Source of the DNA: a bacterium
GTDB taxonomy: Bacteria; Electryoneota; RPQS01
Reading direction: 5' to 3'
DNA length: 64,000 nt
NCBI GenBank assembly: GCA_013360195.1
Contig: JABWCQ010000009.1
Span: 1 to 64,000 of the forward strand
Position 1 is the first letter of the stretch; each line of letters opens with the position of its first letter. This document shows positions 7,304 to 16,600 of this stretch, in pieces. The translations under genes were made by a program, and so were the position numbers. The notes under the pieces are model-generated. The model was not told where the DNA came from and did no database searches. It worked only from the letters and a program-made list of their open reading frames with translations.

Positions 7304-8563
7304 TCACGTCTTCAAATCTTTTTTTCGCGCGGCCGGGAAGAGAACGTTATTCAGAATCAAGCGATAGCCGGGAGAATTCTTGTGTAATGCCAGTTGAGTG
7401 GGCGGGTCGCCGACCTGATGGCGGTAGTCTTCGGGGTCATGGCCGCCATAGAAAGTCCAGAACCCTTCGCCGAATTTGCCGTGAATATATTTGATTTCGT
7501 CCGTGCCTTCGCGCTGAGCCAAGATGGTTACGCTTGGCTTGAGATATTCCTTGTGAAATGCCGTGGTTTGACCCAGAAAACCCTTCACGACATTCGTGTG
7601 GCACTGCGTGAGCATCGTCGGAATTGGATCAAACTTCGCCGAGAAATCAAATAACGTGAAATAATCTCCCTCGCCGCCCTGCGCGAGCATGCCCGAAGTC
7701 GGACTCACATCAATTGACGAGAATTCATACACCATCGGATCGGTGATGAGATTATAATTCTGAAACGCGAGCGCGTTGCCGTATTCCATCTTACTGGCAA
7801 AATTCGGGTCAATGCCGTCGCCATCGAACACGTTGGCACAGATGTCGGTCGACTGCGCAGCCAGAGCGATATCGTAGCTGTCCGTCGCGCTGCACATCGC
7901 GAACAAAAATCCGCCGCGGCCCATGTAGGCCTTCAGCGTACGCGCAACGGCGAGTTTCATTTCCGATACTTTGGTGAAGCCGAGTGCCTTGGCCGAGGCC
8001 TCCTCCTGTTGCACCTGCCGCTGATACCAATCGGCGTTGCGGTACATCGAGTAGAATTTGCCATATTGCCCCGTGAAATCTTCATGATGCAAGTGAACCC
8101 ACTCGTATTTCGAGAGCTTGCCTTCGAGGACATCCGCGTCATAAATAATCTCGTAGGGAATCTCGGCATAGGTAAGCGCGAGGTTCACCGCGTCGTCCCA
8201 CGGGCCTTCGCGCACTTCATCCGGAGCGTAAATGGCGACTTTGGTGGCCTTTTCCAGCAGCACGACTTCCATGTTATTGTTCTCGATTTCGAGATAGATG
8301 TCGCCCGCGCTGCCGGCATCCTCCGCCCGGACACCGCGCAGTCTGCATTCATTGGCGATTTCATCATACGTGTCCAGCATGAAACTGCCGCCGCGATAAT
8401 TCAAAAGCCACTCGACCTTGATTCCCTTCTCAAGCGCGTCATATGCGACACCATAGGCTTTCAAGTGGTCGGTCTGTGAAAGATCCATCGGAATCAGGAG
8501 TTTCTGCGCAAACGCGGGAAGTGCAATGAGAATGAGCGTGAGTAGGAATGAGAGTCTTTTCAT
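7304..8563 (-). CDS. Secreted conserved protein of the family mislabelled 'asparagine synthetase B'
   Basis: About 419 residues with a signal peptide (MKRLSFLLTLILIALPAFAQ). The mature start KLLIPMDLSQTDHLKAYG and the segments VEWLLNYRGGSF, WDDAVNLALTYAEIPY and WVHLHHEDFTGQYGKFY belong to a family widespread in Bacteroidota and relatives. I recall it as commonly annotated 'asparagine synthetase B', but it shows no glutaminase Cys2 and no ATP-pyrophosphatase SGGxDS motif, so that name is almost certainly wrong. Conserved His/Glu/Asp in LHHEDF and FLFAMCSATDSYD suggest an enzyme. The frame is open well upstream, but the signal peptide fixes the start at 8561-8563. Confidence 0.75.
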   Translation of the reverse strand: MKRLSFLLTLILIALPAFAQKLLIPMDLSQTDHLKAYGVAYDALEKGIKVEWLLNYRGGSFMLDTYDEIANECRLRGVRAEDAGSAGDIYLEIENNNMEVVLLEKATKVAIYAPDEVREGPWDDAVNLALTYAEIPYEIIYDADVLEGKLSKYEWVHLHHEDFTGQYGKFYSMYRNADWYQRQVQQEEASAKALGFTKVSEMKLAVARTLKAYMGRGGFLFAMCSATDSYDIALAAQSTDICANVFDGDGIDPNFASKMEYGNALAFQNYNLITDPMVYEFSSIDVSPTSGMLAQGGEGDYFTLFDFSAKFDPIPTMLTQCHTNVVKGFLGQTTAFHKEYLKPSVTILAQREGTDEIKYIHGKFGEGFWTFYGGHDPEDYRHQVGDPPTQLALHKNSPGYRLILNNVLFPAARKKDLKT

Positions 8564-8613
8564 CGAGAAGTCATGTGAAGGAGGCAAGCGCTGCGGATGC
8601 CGCCGCGGTAACT

Positions 8614-9120
8614 CTAAGAATTGTTGTCTGAAGTCTGCTGCCGTTCCTGACGCTTTTCGCGCGCATGAATCAGCTCGCGCGGGATGGTGAGCATCAAGAC
8701 ATGCAAAACGAGACCGGTGGTGACGGCTATGAAGAGCTGCCTGAACCCGATTTCCCACGTCATAACATAGTAGTAAAACGTGTAAAGCGAGAGCGGCAGA
8801 AGCACCATGATGCTTGTAAACGTGCCCGGCGAATAGCGGGCGGAGGAAATGGAGAGCGCGATATGAAACCACGCATTCACAAACAGAATGCCCATCGCGG
8901 GCATCGTGTACCACGTATGATCCAGCCCAAGAAAGCCAACCAGAGCGAACACCGGCCAGCCGACGAAGATATTCAGTATCAGCGCGAATTTCGGCGATAT
9001 CGGAGAGGTTTCGCTCCCGCTTCTGAATACTTCCTTGTTGAACCACGGCAGAAATCCGCCGGGAAAGACATACTCCTCAAACTGATGGAGCATCAGCGCC
9101 GGCAGCGCAGCCCAAAACAC
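8614..9120 (-). CDS. HXXEE-domain membrane protein
   Basis: About 168 residues with five hydrophobic segments. It carries the diagnostic HQFEEY motif near residue 12 (His-x-x-Glu-Glu) followed by VFPGGFLPWFN. A second cluster, NAWFHIALS, and VLMLTIPREL near the end fit the family, whose function is unknown though metal binding is suspected. The GTG at 9118-9120 is the best standard start, but conserved-looking residues (EILEWIYHHPQW) lie in frame just upstream with only a CTG available. The real protein may therefore be about 15 residues longer. Confidence 0.7.
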   Translation of the reverse strand: MFWAALPALMLHQFEEYVFPGGFLPWFNKEVFRSGSETSPISPKFALILNIFVGWPVFALVGFLGLDHTWYTMPAMGILFVNAWFHIALSISSARYSPGTFTSIMVLLPLSLYTFYYYVMTWEIGFRQLFIAVTTGLVLHVLMLTIPRELIHAREKRQERQQTSDNNS

Positions 9121-9190
9121 CCATTGCGGATGGTGGTAAATCCATTCAAGTATTTCGGCCAGATAAGGTTCTTTCTATGCTAAAGGTGCT

Positions 9191-11074
9191 TTAGGATACC
9201 TTGTTGGCAAGCACTCGCGCTTTGCGGCGGGCCTGCTCAAGGTAGAGTGAACGGGGATATTCGACAAGATACTCCTGCAGCAATTTCAGGGCTAAGTCTT
9301 CCTGCTGCAGGTCCTCCAGCGTGATGACCGCAATCAGATACTTTGCGCGCGGGAGATCAACGGATTCGGAATGGCTTTCGACGAATGTATTCAAAGCTGC
9401 GATGGCCTCATTCGGCTTGCCTGCTTCGCGCAGAGATTCAGCTTCCTTCAACCGACTCCATTCCGCCAAGCGTCCGTATTTCAAACCGGAGGCCGCCTCA
9501 CCGTATTTTTGCGCGGAGAGTTCGTAATTCTGCCGGAACTCCGCATAATCCGCGTCGGCAAATGCGCGCAATGCGCCATGGAAACCGCCGCCTGACAGCA
9601 GCGCTTGATACAGAATCGCATCGTTAAATGTTGTGTTCTGCGTGCTGCCCTTTAGTATTGAATCCAGTGCCGCTTCGGCAAGGGCAGTCGAGTCACGCCA
9701 AATATTTGCGCGGGCAATGCGCATAAGAACCTGTGCGGACTCATCGGTAATTTCACCGCGTTGAGTGAAAACCGAACGGCTCCATGCGTCAATCGCCGCA
9801 CCGTATTCACCCATGTACGCGTGTGCATCGCCAATTCGCATGCCCGCCTTCTGTTTTAGCGGCGGTTTGGTGCGCTGGAAAATTCCCGTGTATTCCGCCA
9901 AAGCTTCCTGCGGCCTGTTCTCGTGCTCAAGTAATATTTCCGCAATCCGGAATCGAGCCTCTTCTATCTCCGGTGATTTCGAGCGTCCGGCAATGAACCG
10001 TTCATAAGCAATCTTTGCCTCGCTGAAGTTGCCTTTCGCCTCAAGACATTGCGCAAGCCCCAGTTCAGCCCGCTCGACAAACTGGTCCGCAGGCTTCCAC
10101 GCCAAAACTTTCTCAAATCCGCGCTGCGCAAGTTCAATTTCGCCCTCGGCAATCAGCTGCTGCGCCGTGGACAATACGCTGACCCCTCCGGCATCAGATA
10201 GAGAATCCGCGGTAATCGTGGCTTCAAGCGCTTTCTCCAGATGCCCCGACTTCATCGTGTAGCCCGCGTACATTCTCCATATCGTCGGGTCCTTGCGGTC
10301 ACGTTTGATAGCCTGGTCAAGCGTGTGCATCACCGTCTGTTCGACTGTCGAATCATCCGGGAAACGGCTCAAATAGCTCTGCGCTATCTGCCACGCGGTC
10401 GGCGACGTCTTGGTGTAAAGAAGCAGCTCCTCCGTCGCACCTGCGTAGTTCATCTGCGCTTGAAGGCTTGACGCGAGTTCCAGCGCCATATAGGTCGGCA
10501 CTTTTTCATTTTTGCGGTACTCGCGAATCAGCTTCTCACTCTCCTCCCAGCGGCGGTTGCGGTGAAGCGCATTTATCAGCACGCGCAGCGCGTCCGGATT
10601 GTGAGGCTGTGTGGCAAGAGCTTCCCTCCACAAGTCCCAAGCCGCTTCTTCTTCATCGCGTGCAAGCTTCACCTCGCCCAAGGCAATCGTCAACTGAAAC
10701 GGACTCGACGGATCCATCCATTGAGAGGCAAGTCCGCGCAGCCTGCCTTTTTCAATCTGCTCTGCCAGAAATGCCTCGGCTTCGTCAAACCTGCGCAATT
10801 GAATAAAACAGTTCGGAATCGCCGCAATCGCCTGCGCTTCCAACGGAGAAACCTTCAAGACCTCTTGCCAGGCGACCAGCGCACCTTCGTAGTTCCCGCG
10901 CTGCTCTTCGCGGCGCGCGCGATCCATATGCACCTGCTCTGCGGTTCGCTGGACATTGGGCTTGCGCGGCTGCGGAGACTGACCCGAACCACCCGGTTGG
11001 ATGATTATCTGCTGTGCCTGAACCGAACCGAGCGCGAACAGCGACACCAGTACTATATATAGGAGAGAGGTCAT
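9191..11074 (-). CDS. Exported TPR-repeat protein (627 residues)
   Basis: A signal peptide (MTSLLYIVLVSLFALGSVQA) is followed by a Gly/Pro/Gln linker and then at least ten tetratricopeptide helices-pairs through the C-terminus (for example EEQRGNYEGALVAWQEVLK, DQAIKRDRKDPTIWRMYAGY, QPHNPDALRVLINALHRNR). It would act as a periplasmic protein-interaction scaffold, as in the BamD/YbgF-like or gliding/secretion-associated TPR proteins, but no specific subfamily is evident. Its ATG overlaps the TGA of the sorting-domain protein upstream, so it is translationally coupled to it. Confidence 0.8.
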   Translation of the reverse strand: MTSLLYIVLVSLFALGSVQAQQIIIQPGGSGQSPQPRKPNVQRTAEQVHMDRARREEQRGNYEGALVAWQEVLKVSPLEAQAIAAIPNCFIQLRRFDEAEAFLAEQIEKGRLRGLASQWMDPSSPFQLTIALGEVKLARDEEEAAWDLWREALATQPHNPDALRVLINALHRNRRWEESEKLIREYRKNEKVPTYMALELASSLQAQMNYAGATEELLLYTKTSPTAWQIAQSYLSRFPDDSTVEQTVMHTLDQAIKRDRKDPTIWRMYAGYTMKSGHLEKALEATITADSLSDAGGVSVLSTAQQLIAEGEIELAQRGFEKVLAWKPADQFVERAELGLAQCLEAKGNFSEAKIAYERFIAGRSKSPEIEEARFRIAEILLEHENRPQEALAEYTGIFQRTKPPLKQKAGMRIGDAHAYMGEYGAAIDAWSRSVFTQRGEITDESAQVLMRIARANIWRDSTALAEAALDSILKGSTQNTTFNDAILYQALLSGGGFHGALRAFADADYAEFRQNYELSAQKYGEAASGLKYGRLAEWSRLKEAESLREAGKPNEAIAALNTFVESHSESVDLPRAKYLIAVITLEDLQQEDLALKLLQEYLVEYPRSLYLEQARRKARVLANKVS

Positions 11075-12126
11075 TTGGTCAAGGTTAAGGGTATCACGCG
11101 TGATTGTCCGGATGATGTGAGTTTCAAAAAGTATCTGCCGCTTCCCACGTCACCGGCCGCCCAGCTCGTGCGATAGCTTCCTGCCTGATGAACCCCATCA
11201 GAGAGAGTTTCGACTTCACGGCCAAGTAAATCAAATATCGTCAACAGCGCGTTGCCCGGCACAGAAACCCGATATTCAATGGTCGAACTTGAATTGAAAG
11301 GATTCGGATAAGCTGTCAAGGCAAGCTGGTTCGGAAGTTCAGGTCTTTGGTCGTCCGCGTCGAGCAATTCACCTAACGGAAAAGCTGCAATCTGCGCACC
11401 GCCGCCGTATGAGCCGTCTGTCGTCACTTCGGTAAACGCATACACAAGCGAACCGCCAATCTCTTTCATAACAAGACCGTTCAACAGATGGTTGTCGGCA
11501 ACGTCTTGAATATGCAAATTCGAGTTGAATGTGCCGTCTCCCTCAAGTCCCATAAACCAGAACTGCATGAACTCGTCACTACGAATGAAGGCCGAAAGCA
11601 CAAACCGTTCGTCTTGTGTGCGCAGTATTCCCCAGCTTGTAACGTAGCTTTGCGGAGCAAGCGGACCGGGGTCCCACGGCGGAGTGTGGGTCACGGAGAT
11701 TCCATCATATGTGGACAACCACACGCGAAAGTCAATGATCGGAGGAGTCGGAGACACGGAGCCCGCAACAAATGTCAGGATGCCGTTCTCATAGTGAAAT
11801 GCGAAGCCGGATGGACTCTCACCTTGCTGCAGTTCGCTTTCGCGCAGCACGATGCTGTCGGCGAAGAAGCCTTGTGTGTCAAACAGATATAGCAGCGACC
11901 GCATCGTCCACCGTCCGCCGCTGAAGACACTGCTCTGCGACACCAAATGCGGCGCGCCGTTCACCTCGTATGAGAAGTACGTTTCGCCAAGGGCAAGCGT
12001 GTCGGAACCCGTCAACTCACCCGCTGCGCTGTAACGAAACACCTGCTGGCCAATGGAGAAATCGCGTGACGAAACAAAATATCCGTTCGCAAGTTTTAAG
12101 AACCTGGGAAAGAACGCGGGCATCAA
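11071..12126 (-). CDS. C-terminal part of a secreted propeller-like protein with PNPFN sorting domain
   Basis: Repeated beta-strand units (residues 1-260) lead to a C-terminal sorting domain: LTAYPNPFNSSSTIEYRVSV, LLTIFDLLGREVETL and SGRYFLKLTSSGQSRV. This is the hallmark of type IX-like or related outer-membrane secretion in the FCB group. The listed ATG (12124-12126) is only the first ATG after a stop. The frame is open back to a TGA at 12187-12189 and is continuous with the signal-peptide ORF 12187-12528. There is no ribosome site at the ATG and no signal peptide in this part, so it is not a plausible independent gene. It is either half of a recoded gene or of a recent pseudogene. Confidence 0.6.
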   Translation of the reverse strand: MMPAFFPRFLKLANGYFVSSRDFSIGQQVFRYSAAGELTGSDTLALGETYFSYEVNGAPHLVSQSSVFSGGRWTMRSLLYLFDTQGFFADSIVLRESELQQGESPSGFAFHYENGILTFVAGSVSPTPPIIDFRVWLSTYDGISVTHTPPWDPGPLAPQSYVTSWGILRTQDERFVLSAFIRSDEFMQFWFMGLEGDGTFNSNLHIQDVADNHLLNGLVMKEIGGSLVYAFTEVTTDGSYGGGAQIAAFPLGELLDADDQRPELPNQLALTAYPNPFNSSSTIEYRVSVPGNALLTIFDLLGREVETLSDGVHQAGSYRTSWAAGDVGSGRYFLKLTSSGQSRVIPLTLTK

Positions 12127-12135
12127 AGCCGTTTC

Positions 12136-12189
12136 CTCCAGCAGCGTCCCCTCCGGGGAGTAGAACTGGAGCTTCGTCTCGGCAAGTCA
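12136..12189 (-). promoter_or_regulatory. In-frame TGA with downstream bSECIS-like hairpin
   Basis: The TGA codon occupies 12187-12189 (minus). Thirty-two bases later comes an apical loop GGA (12152-12154) on a 5-bp stem TCCCC/GGGGA, with a lower 6-bp stem CTCCAG/CTGGAG (12166-12171 with 12136-12141). Published bacterial SECIS criteria ask for roughly 16-37 bases from UGA to the apical loop and a G among the first loop bases; both hold. In the paralogue encoded next door the aligned residue is Cys. No Sec machinery is visible here, so this remains a hypothesis. Confidence 0.4.
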
Positions 12190-12528
12190 TTCGTGATAGA
12201 TCATTTTCGCCCACGCGCCGCTGGACAGCGTTTGATACTCAACGCGCGGCGGACAGCTTACCAAGCCTGTGTCCTGAATGTCAAGTGTGTCGCGAGGACC
12301 TGTAAGTGTTCCGTTCAATTCGATATGCTGACCGTAGGCGCCAATCCAATCCACATTTGCACTCGCCCATGTGCAATAGAACCGGTTATCGTTCGTCAAT
12401 TGAATCGTCGGAAAGAAGAACCGCTCGTCCGTTTCCGGATCCATGCGCACCGGATCAAACTGAAGCTGCGCGCCTGCACTCAGACTCAGCACGCAAACCA
12501 GAATTAACACTCCAAGTTGTTTGACCAT
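12187..12528 (-). CDS. N-terminal part of the TGA-interrupted secreted protein
   Basis: It starts at ATG 12526-12528 with AAAGGA six bases ahead and encodes a signal peptide (MVKQLGVLILVCVLSLSAGA). About 93 residues of beta-propeller-like sequence follow: FFFPTIQLTNDNRFYCTW, DTGLVSCPPRVEY and AWAKMIYHE, then TGA. The same frame runs on as LAETKLQFYSPEG and ends in the PNPFN sorting domain. The whole frame (11071-12528) would be 485 residues. It is a paralogue of the lipoprotein immediately upstream (12540-13664): NDNRFYCTW against NDDRTLNCQW, and the same 21-residue gap from VSC/VQC to TGA/Cys. The stop is thus either recoded, mutated or a sequence error. Confidence 0.6.
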   Translation of the reverse strand: MVKQLGVLILVCVLSLSAGAQLQFDPVRMDPETDERFFFPTIQLTNDNRFYCTWASANVDWIGAYGQHIELNGTLTGPRDTLDIQDTGLVSCPPRVEYQTLSSGAWAKMIYHE

Positions 12529-12539
12529 CATTCGTCCTT

Positions 12540-13664
12540 TCACAGTTTAAATCCAATCCACTCGACCGAGTTGGCAACCGCACTCGTGTCGGCCGCGACG
12601 GTGCAGGCGACATGCACCGTGTTCCCCCACTTGACGGCGCAGAACTCCTGAATCGTTTCGCTGACGGGAGACTCGGCATTACCGCGCTTTGACCAATAAC
12701 CCTCGCTGTCCTGCGCAAGCACGACGACACTCATGCCCTCAACACTTTCCGACAGCGCCACAAGACAGGGAAACTCCTCTCCCGCGTCGATGGCGCGGCA
12801 GGCGACGACATTCAGTCCGCTGAAGGGCCGGAGTTTCGCCTGATGGGTGGAAAGCAGCCTGGTTCCATTCACAACGTGCGTTTCAAACATCGCGTCGTCC
12901 TTGCCCAGATTGTAGCCGCTCACGATGTAAATTTCACCGTCTTGAACGAAATAGTCCGTGCCGAAACTCTGCTTACCGGAAAATCCGCGATTCACCGTTC
13001 CGCTGTCAATCCAGCTGCATGCGCGTCCCAAATGGTAAATATGGAACGCGTCGTCCTCCCGTTTCACCAGCGTTGCGCCGTCACCCGCGGCAGCGGCGAA
13101 ATCCGGCACCGGTAAATCAAGCGTGTCACGGCTCAGTTCGCGGCCTGAATTGTCCAGCCAGATCGTTATCAGGCCGTACTCGGTAGAGCTGCCGTGCACT
13201 ATCAGGTAAACGGAATCAACTTTGAGGGGATAGGTTTGAATGGCGGGAGCGGCAAGCCACGCCGCTTCGCGCTTGCCCGTGCTGTCACGGAAAACCATGA
13301 AGCTCTCTTGAATACAACTGTGAGCAACGAAGGTGGCCGTGCTGTGACGTCTGTCCGTCCATCGCATCAACTCCGGTATGCATTGCACATACCTGCGCTG
13401 AATGAAGTCATAAGACAAAACGGTGTCAAATCGTCCGCGCGCCGGATTCCAATTCACTCCCGCGCCGCCGACGCTGTCACGATGAAACTCTATCCACTGA
13501 CAATTCAGCGTTCTGTCATCGTTGACAACGAACTTCGGTGAGAAAATCTGCTCCGAAAGTCCGCCGTCAAGCCGAGCGGTTTGCGGACCCGCCGTGCAGC
13601 CCGCTAACAGCGCAACAATGAGAATGCAAAGCGCATGCGTCAACGCATTGGGTCCAGCATTCAT
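12540..13664 (-). CDS. Lipoprotein paralogous to the TGA-interrupted secreted protein
   Basis: About 374 residues with a lipoprotein signal peptide (ILIVALLAGCTAG, Cys near residue 23). The mature part is made of repeated beta-rich units such as FSPKFVVNDDRTLNCQWIEF and LITIWLDNSGRELSRDTLDL, consistent with a beta-propeller. It lacks the PNPFN domain of its downstream paralogue. It is anchored in the membrane, whereas the neighbour should be secreted. The start is uncertain: ATG 13662-13664 follows the DUF4175 stop closely, while GTG 13677-13679 and TTG 13641-13643 are alternatives. The 5' end overlaps a dispersed GGGTCCAGC repeat. No function is known. Confidence 0.6.
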   Translation of the reverse strand: MNAGPNALTHALCILIVALLAGCTAGPQTARLDGGLSEQIFSPKFVVNDDRTLNCQWIEFHRDSVGGAGVNWNPARGRFDTVLSYDFIQRRYVQCIPELMRWTDRRHSTATFVAHSCIQESFMVFRDSTGKREAAWLAAPAIQTYPLKVDSVYLIVHGSSTEYGLITIWLDNSGRELSRDTLDLPVPDFAAAAGDGATLVKREDDAFHIYHLGRACSWIDSGTVNRGFSGKQSFGTDYFVQDGEIYIVSGYNLGKDDAMFETHVVNGTRLLSTHQAKLRPFSGLNVVACRAIDAGEEFPCLVALSESVEGMSVVVLAQDSEGYWSKRGNAESPVSETIQEFCAVKWGNTVHVACTVAADTSAVANSVEWIGFKL

Positions 13665-13672
13665 GCCGGTTA
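13645..13672. repeat. Dispersed GGGTCCAGC repeat, copy 1
   Basis: Plus-strand pattern GCAttGGGTCCAGC followed by aTTCAtgCcGGTTA. It matches copies at 41426-41452, 42875-42902 and, inverted, 54282-54306. Its final TTA is the stop codon (TAA, minus strand) of the DUF4175 gene, and it also covers the start of the lipoprotein gene. Confidence 0.6.
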
Positions 13673-16600
13673 TTGCCACTTTGAAAGAGCATCAAAGTAT
13701 TTGCGGATTAGCTCTTCGTAATCGGGAGTGTACTTCGCGTCAAGCGCCCGCAGCAAATCTTCACGCAGTTCATCCTGTCCCGGCTTTTTCGGCAACTCGC
13801 GTGGCGATGAACGCACCATGTCAATACCCGTGTTTGACTTTCGTTGCGGAGAAAACTCGCGTTCGCGGTTCGCGCGCTGGAAATCAAGCAGCTTCGATTC
13901 GATCTTGTTCTGCCGCTCAATCGTCTCCGGCGTAATCTTCTGCGCACGCAAATCCTTCGCGACTTCTTCCATCTCTTCCTTCAATCCGTCGAGACGGCCC
14001 GTCGTTTCACGTGAAGCCGCGGCCTCCTGAGCGAGTTCGCCCATGGACTTCGCCAGCGCCTCCTGCTCGGCGGCAAGCCGCTGCATCGCCGCCGCCTGAC
14101 CTTGCGACAACGTGCCCGGATTCTGCATCATGGACATCGTCTGCTGGTTGATCTGTCCCTGCTTCTGGCACATGCCGCCGGCCTTGTTGCACGTCGAGTT
14201 GCTGTTCGGTTTGTTGCACTGACTCTGGCACTGCTTGCATGCGTTGTTTTGCTGCTTCAGCGTTTCATTCAGCGAAGCGAGAGCTTGCTTCCTATAGTGT
14301 GTCGCCGAACGTGAATCCCGCTCTGCCGTCGCGTTGCAGGCCGATTGCATCTGATTGATCGTCTCCTCCATCGCCGCCATCAGCTTCGGAGTTACGCTCA
14401 TCGTTTTCTTCGCAAGCTCCGTCATGTCCTCCTGAACACGCTTCATCGCCTGCTTCAGATTCTCCTGCTCTTCGGCAAGCTCGCGCATCTGCGGACTGTT
14501 CGGATCCATATTCTGCGACTGCTGCCATAGCTGTTCCTGACGCATGGAGAGATCGAGCATCTTGTCGCGCTGCTTCTCCATCTCCATCATCGTTTCGAGG
14601 TCCTGATTCTGCTGCATCTGCTGACGCATGTCCTGCATCTTTTGCGCCATCTCGGACATCTTCTTCTGCTGCTTCTTCCCCTGCTTCTTCGCCGACTGGT
14701 TCTGACACATCTGCATCGACTGCGAGTTCTGCTCCATCTGCTCGGAAAGCTGCTCCTCCTCCATCTCCTTCTGAAGCTCCTGAGCCTGCTGTTGACCCTG
14801 AACCTGATCCTGCTTCATCTGCTCGGCAAGCTGCTTCATCTCCTGCTCAATCTTCTTCATTTCTTCGGCCAGCTTCTCCTGCTGCTTCGCGTTTTCCTGC
14901 GCGTTCTGAGGAGTGTTCTGGTCCATCTTCTCATTGAGCTGCTCCTGCTGCTTCGAAAGTTCGTCCAGACGGCGCGCAAGTTCGTCCAACTTCTTCTCGG
15001 CCTGCATCTGCTTCAGCATGTTCAGCGTCTGATCCAAAGCAAGCTGAAACTGCTCCTGCATCTTCTGCATGTTCTGAAGCGCTTCGCGCATCTCCTCAGG
15101 TGTCGGCTGCTGCATCGCCTCGGCCAGCTTGCGCATAGCTTCCCGCATTTCCGGCGTGATGACCTCTTCCACGAGTTCCTGTATCTGCGCCATCTTCTCC
15201 ATCACTTCGGGAGAATAGAGCGAACGAATCTGATTCTGCATCTGCTGCATCTCAATCGCTTGAGCAACCTGCTCAAGAACCTGATTCATCTGCTCCTGCT
15301 GTTCCATCAATTGATTGATTTCCTGCTTGCGCTCGTACGTCATCTCGGGATTCGACTTGAACTCCTCGACGGCCTTCTCCACTTCCTCGCGCAAATCCTG
15401 CGAATGCTCGAGCAGTTCTTCAAGCGTGATGGTTCGCTTTTCTTCCATCTGCTCCTGCTGTTCGAAAATTTCCGCCATCGACGGGAAGCGCAGCACCCGC
15501 ATTTCGCTCTTGGCACGCTTCGGCCCGCTGATGCGGTCGTTGTCCCAAACCTCCACGAAAAGAAGCACTTGATCCTCGGGCAGCAATTGCAGCGGCGTCA
15601 AGTCGAACATCGTCTCCACCACACAACGCCCCGGCTCAGTCACACGATAGTCGAGAGCCATGCGCTCAAAATTCTCCTCGGGAATATCCGTCATTTGCTC
15701 CCACGGCGACGGACGGAAATAGCGCAGCGTCATCTTCGAGAATCCATAATCATCCGCCGCGTCGGCCACAAGCGGTATCTTAATGTCCGCGGCTATCTCC
15801 ATGTCGTTTGCGGGCTCGACCAGCGAAATCACCGGAGCTTCATCCGGACGGGCGTTGATGCGATACGAAATCGCGTCGCGGCTCTCGCGTCCCTCGTTGT
15901 CCGTGAGCTTTATTTGATAGGTTCCGCTCTTCGACACGGTAAATTCGCCGTTCGCCTTGCTGCCGTCCAAATTCAGTGGAAGCCTCTCGCGCGGTGTCGT
16001 CAGGTTGTCGCCGCTGATATCAAAAAACTCTATCGTTGCGCTCGCCAATTGCTTCGTCGAAGAAATCGAAAGTCGTGCTGTGGTGCCCACAACCGCTGAA
16101 ATATCCCCGATATTCTCTTCCAATGTCAGCGGCTGCAATTCAGTGTAAGCGGGCGGAGTTAGCGTGACCGTCAAATACCGCACCGCCGGTAATTCCTGAA
16201 TCGTCACTGTGTGCTTTTCAGACTTGACATTGCCTGAGTAAGCCCAATAGTCAAACGTCGTCGCCAAACCCGACCACGTGACCGTAAACTCACCGTTCTC
16301 TCCTGCAACGGTCAGCGGTGTGTCCGCCGAGCGCCCTTTTTCTTGACGCGTGATAGTGACTTCTTGCGGAATTTCTCCTGTGGCTTTGACAACCACCTTC
16401 AGTGAATCTCCGCGCACAAGTTCCACGTCACCCGGTTCAATCGTCAACTGAAATGCCGCCGGAAGAGAAAAATCCTTGTTCGGATTCATCACGCGCTCGG
16501 CCGCCGACATCAGCGGACCGCCAAACACAATCAGAAGCGCCACCGCCGCAACTGAAGTGAACACTGCATAGCGCGCGTTCTTTTTCACATACGTTTTGTC

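Noticed and set aside
12017-12214. A frameshift between the two halves of the sorting-domain protein
   Set aside because: The halves are already in the same frame; only a TGA separates them, so no indel is needed.
6325-12528. Genome-wide reassignment of TGA to an amino acid
   Set aside because: Intact genes end in TGA (for example the methyltransferase at 22595 and cstA at 54896), and several gene pairs couple through ATGA or GTGA. Tryptophan uses TGG throughout.
14003-14018. CGTTTCACGTGAAGCC, a parS-like sequence in the DUF4175 gene
   Set aside because: It has three mismatches to parS, lies in coding sequence far from the perfect sites, and such matches are expected by chance.
14642-16099. 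A 485-codon plus-strand open frame rich in Leu and His
   Set aside because: It is the mirror of the Met/Gln/Glu-rich coiled coil of the DUF4175 gene. Low-complexity codons keep the opposite frame open. There is no ribosome site and no family match.
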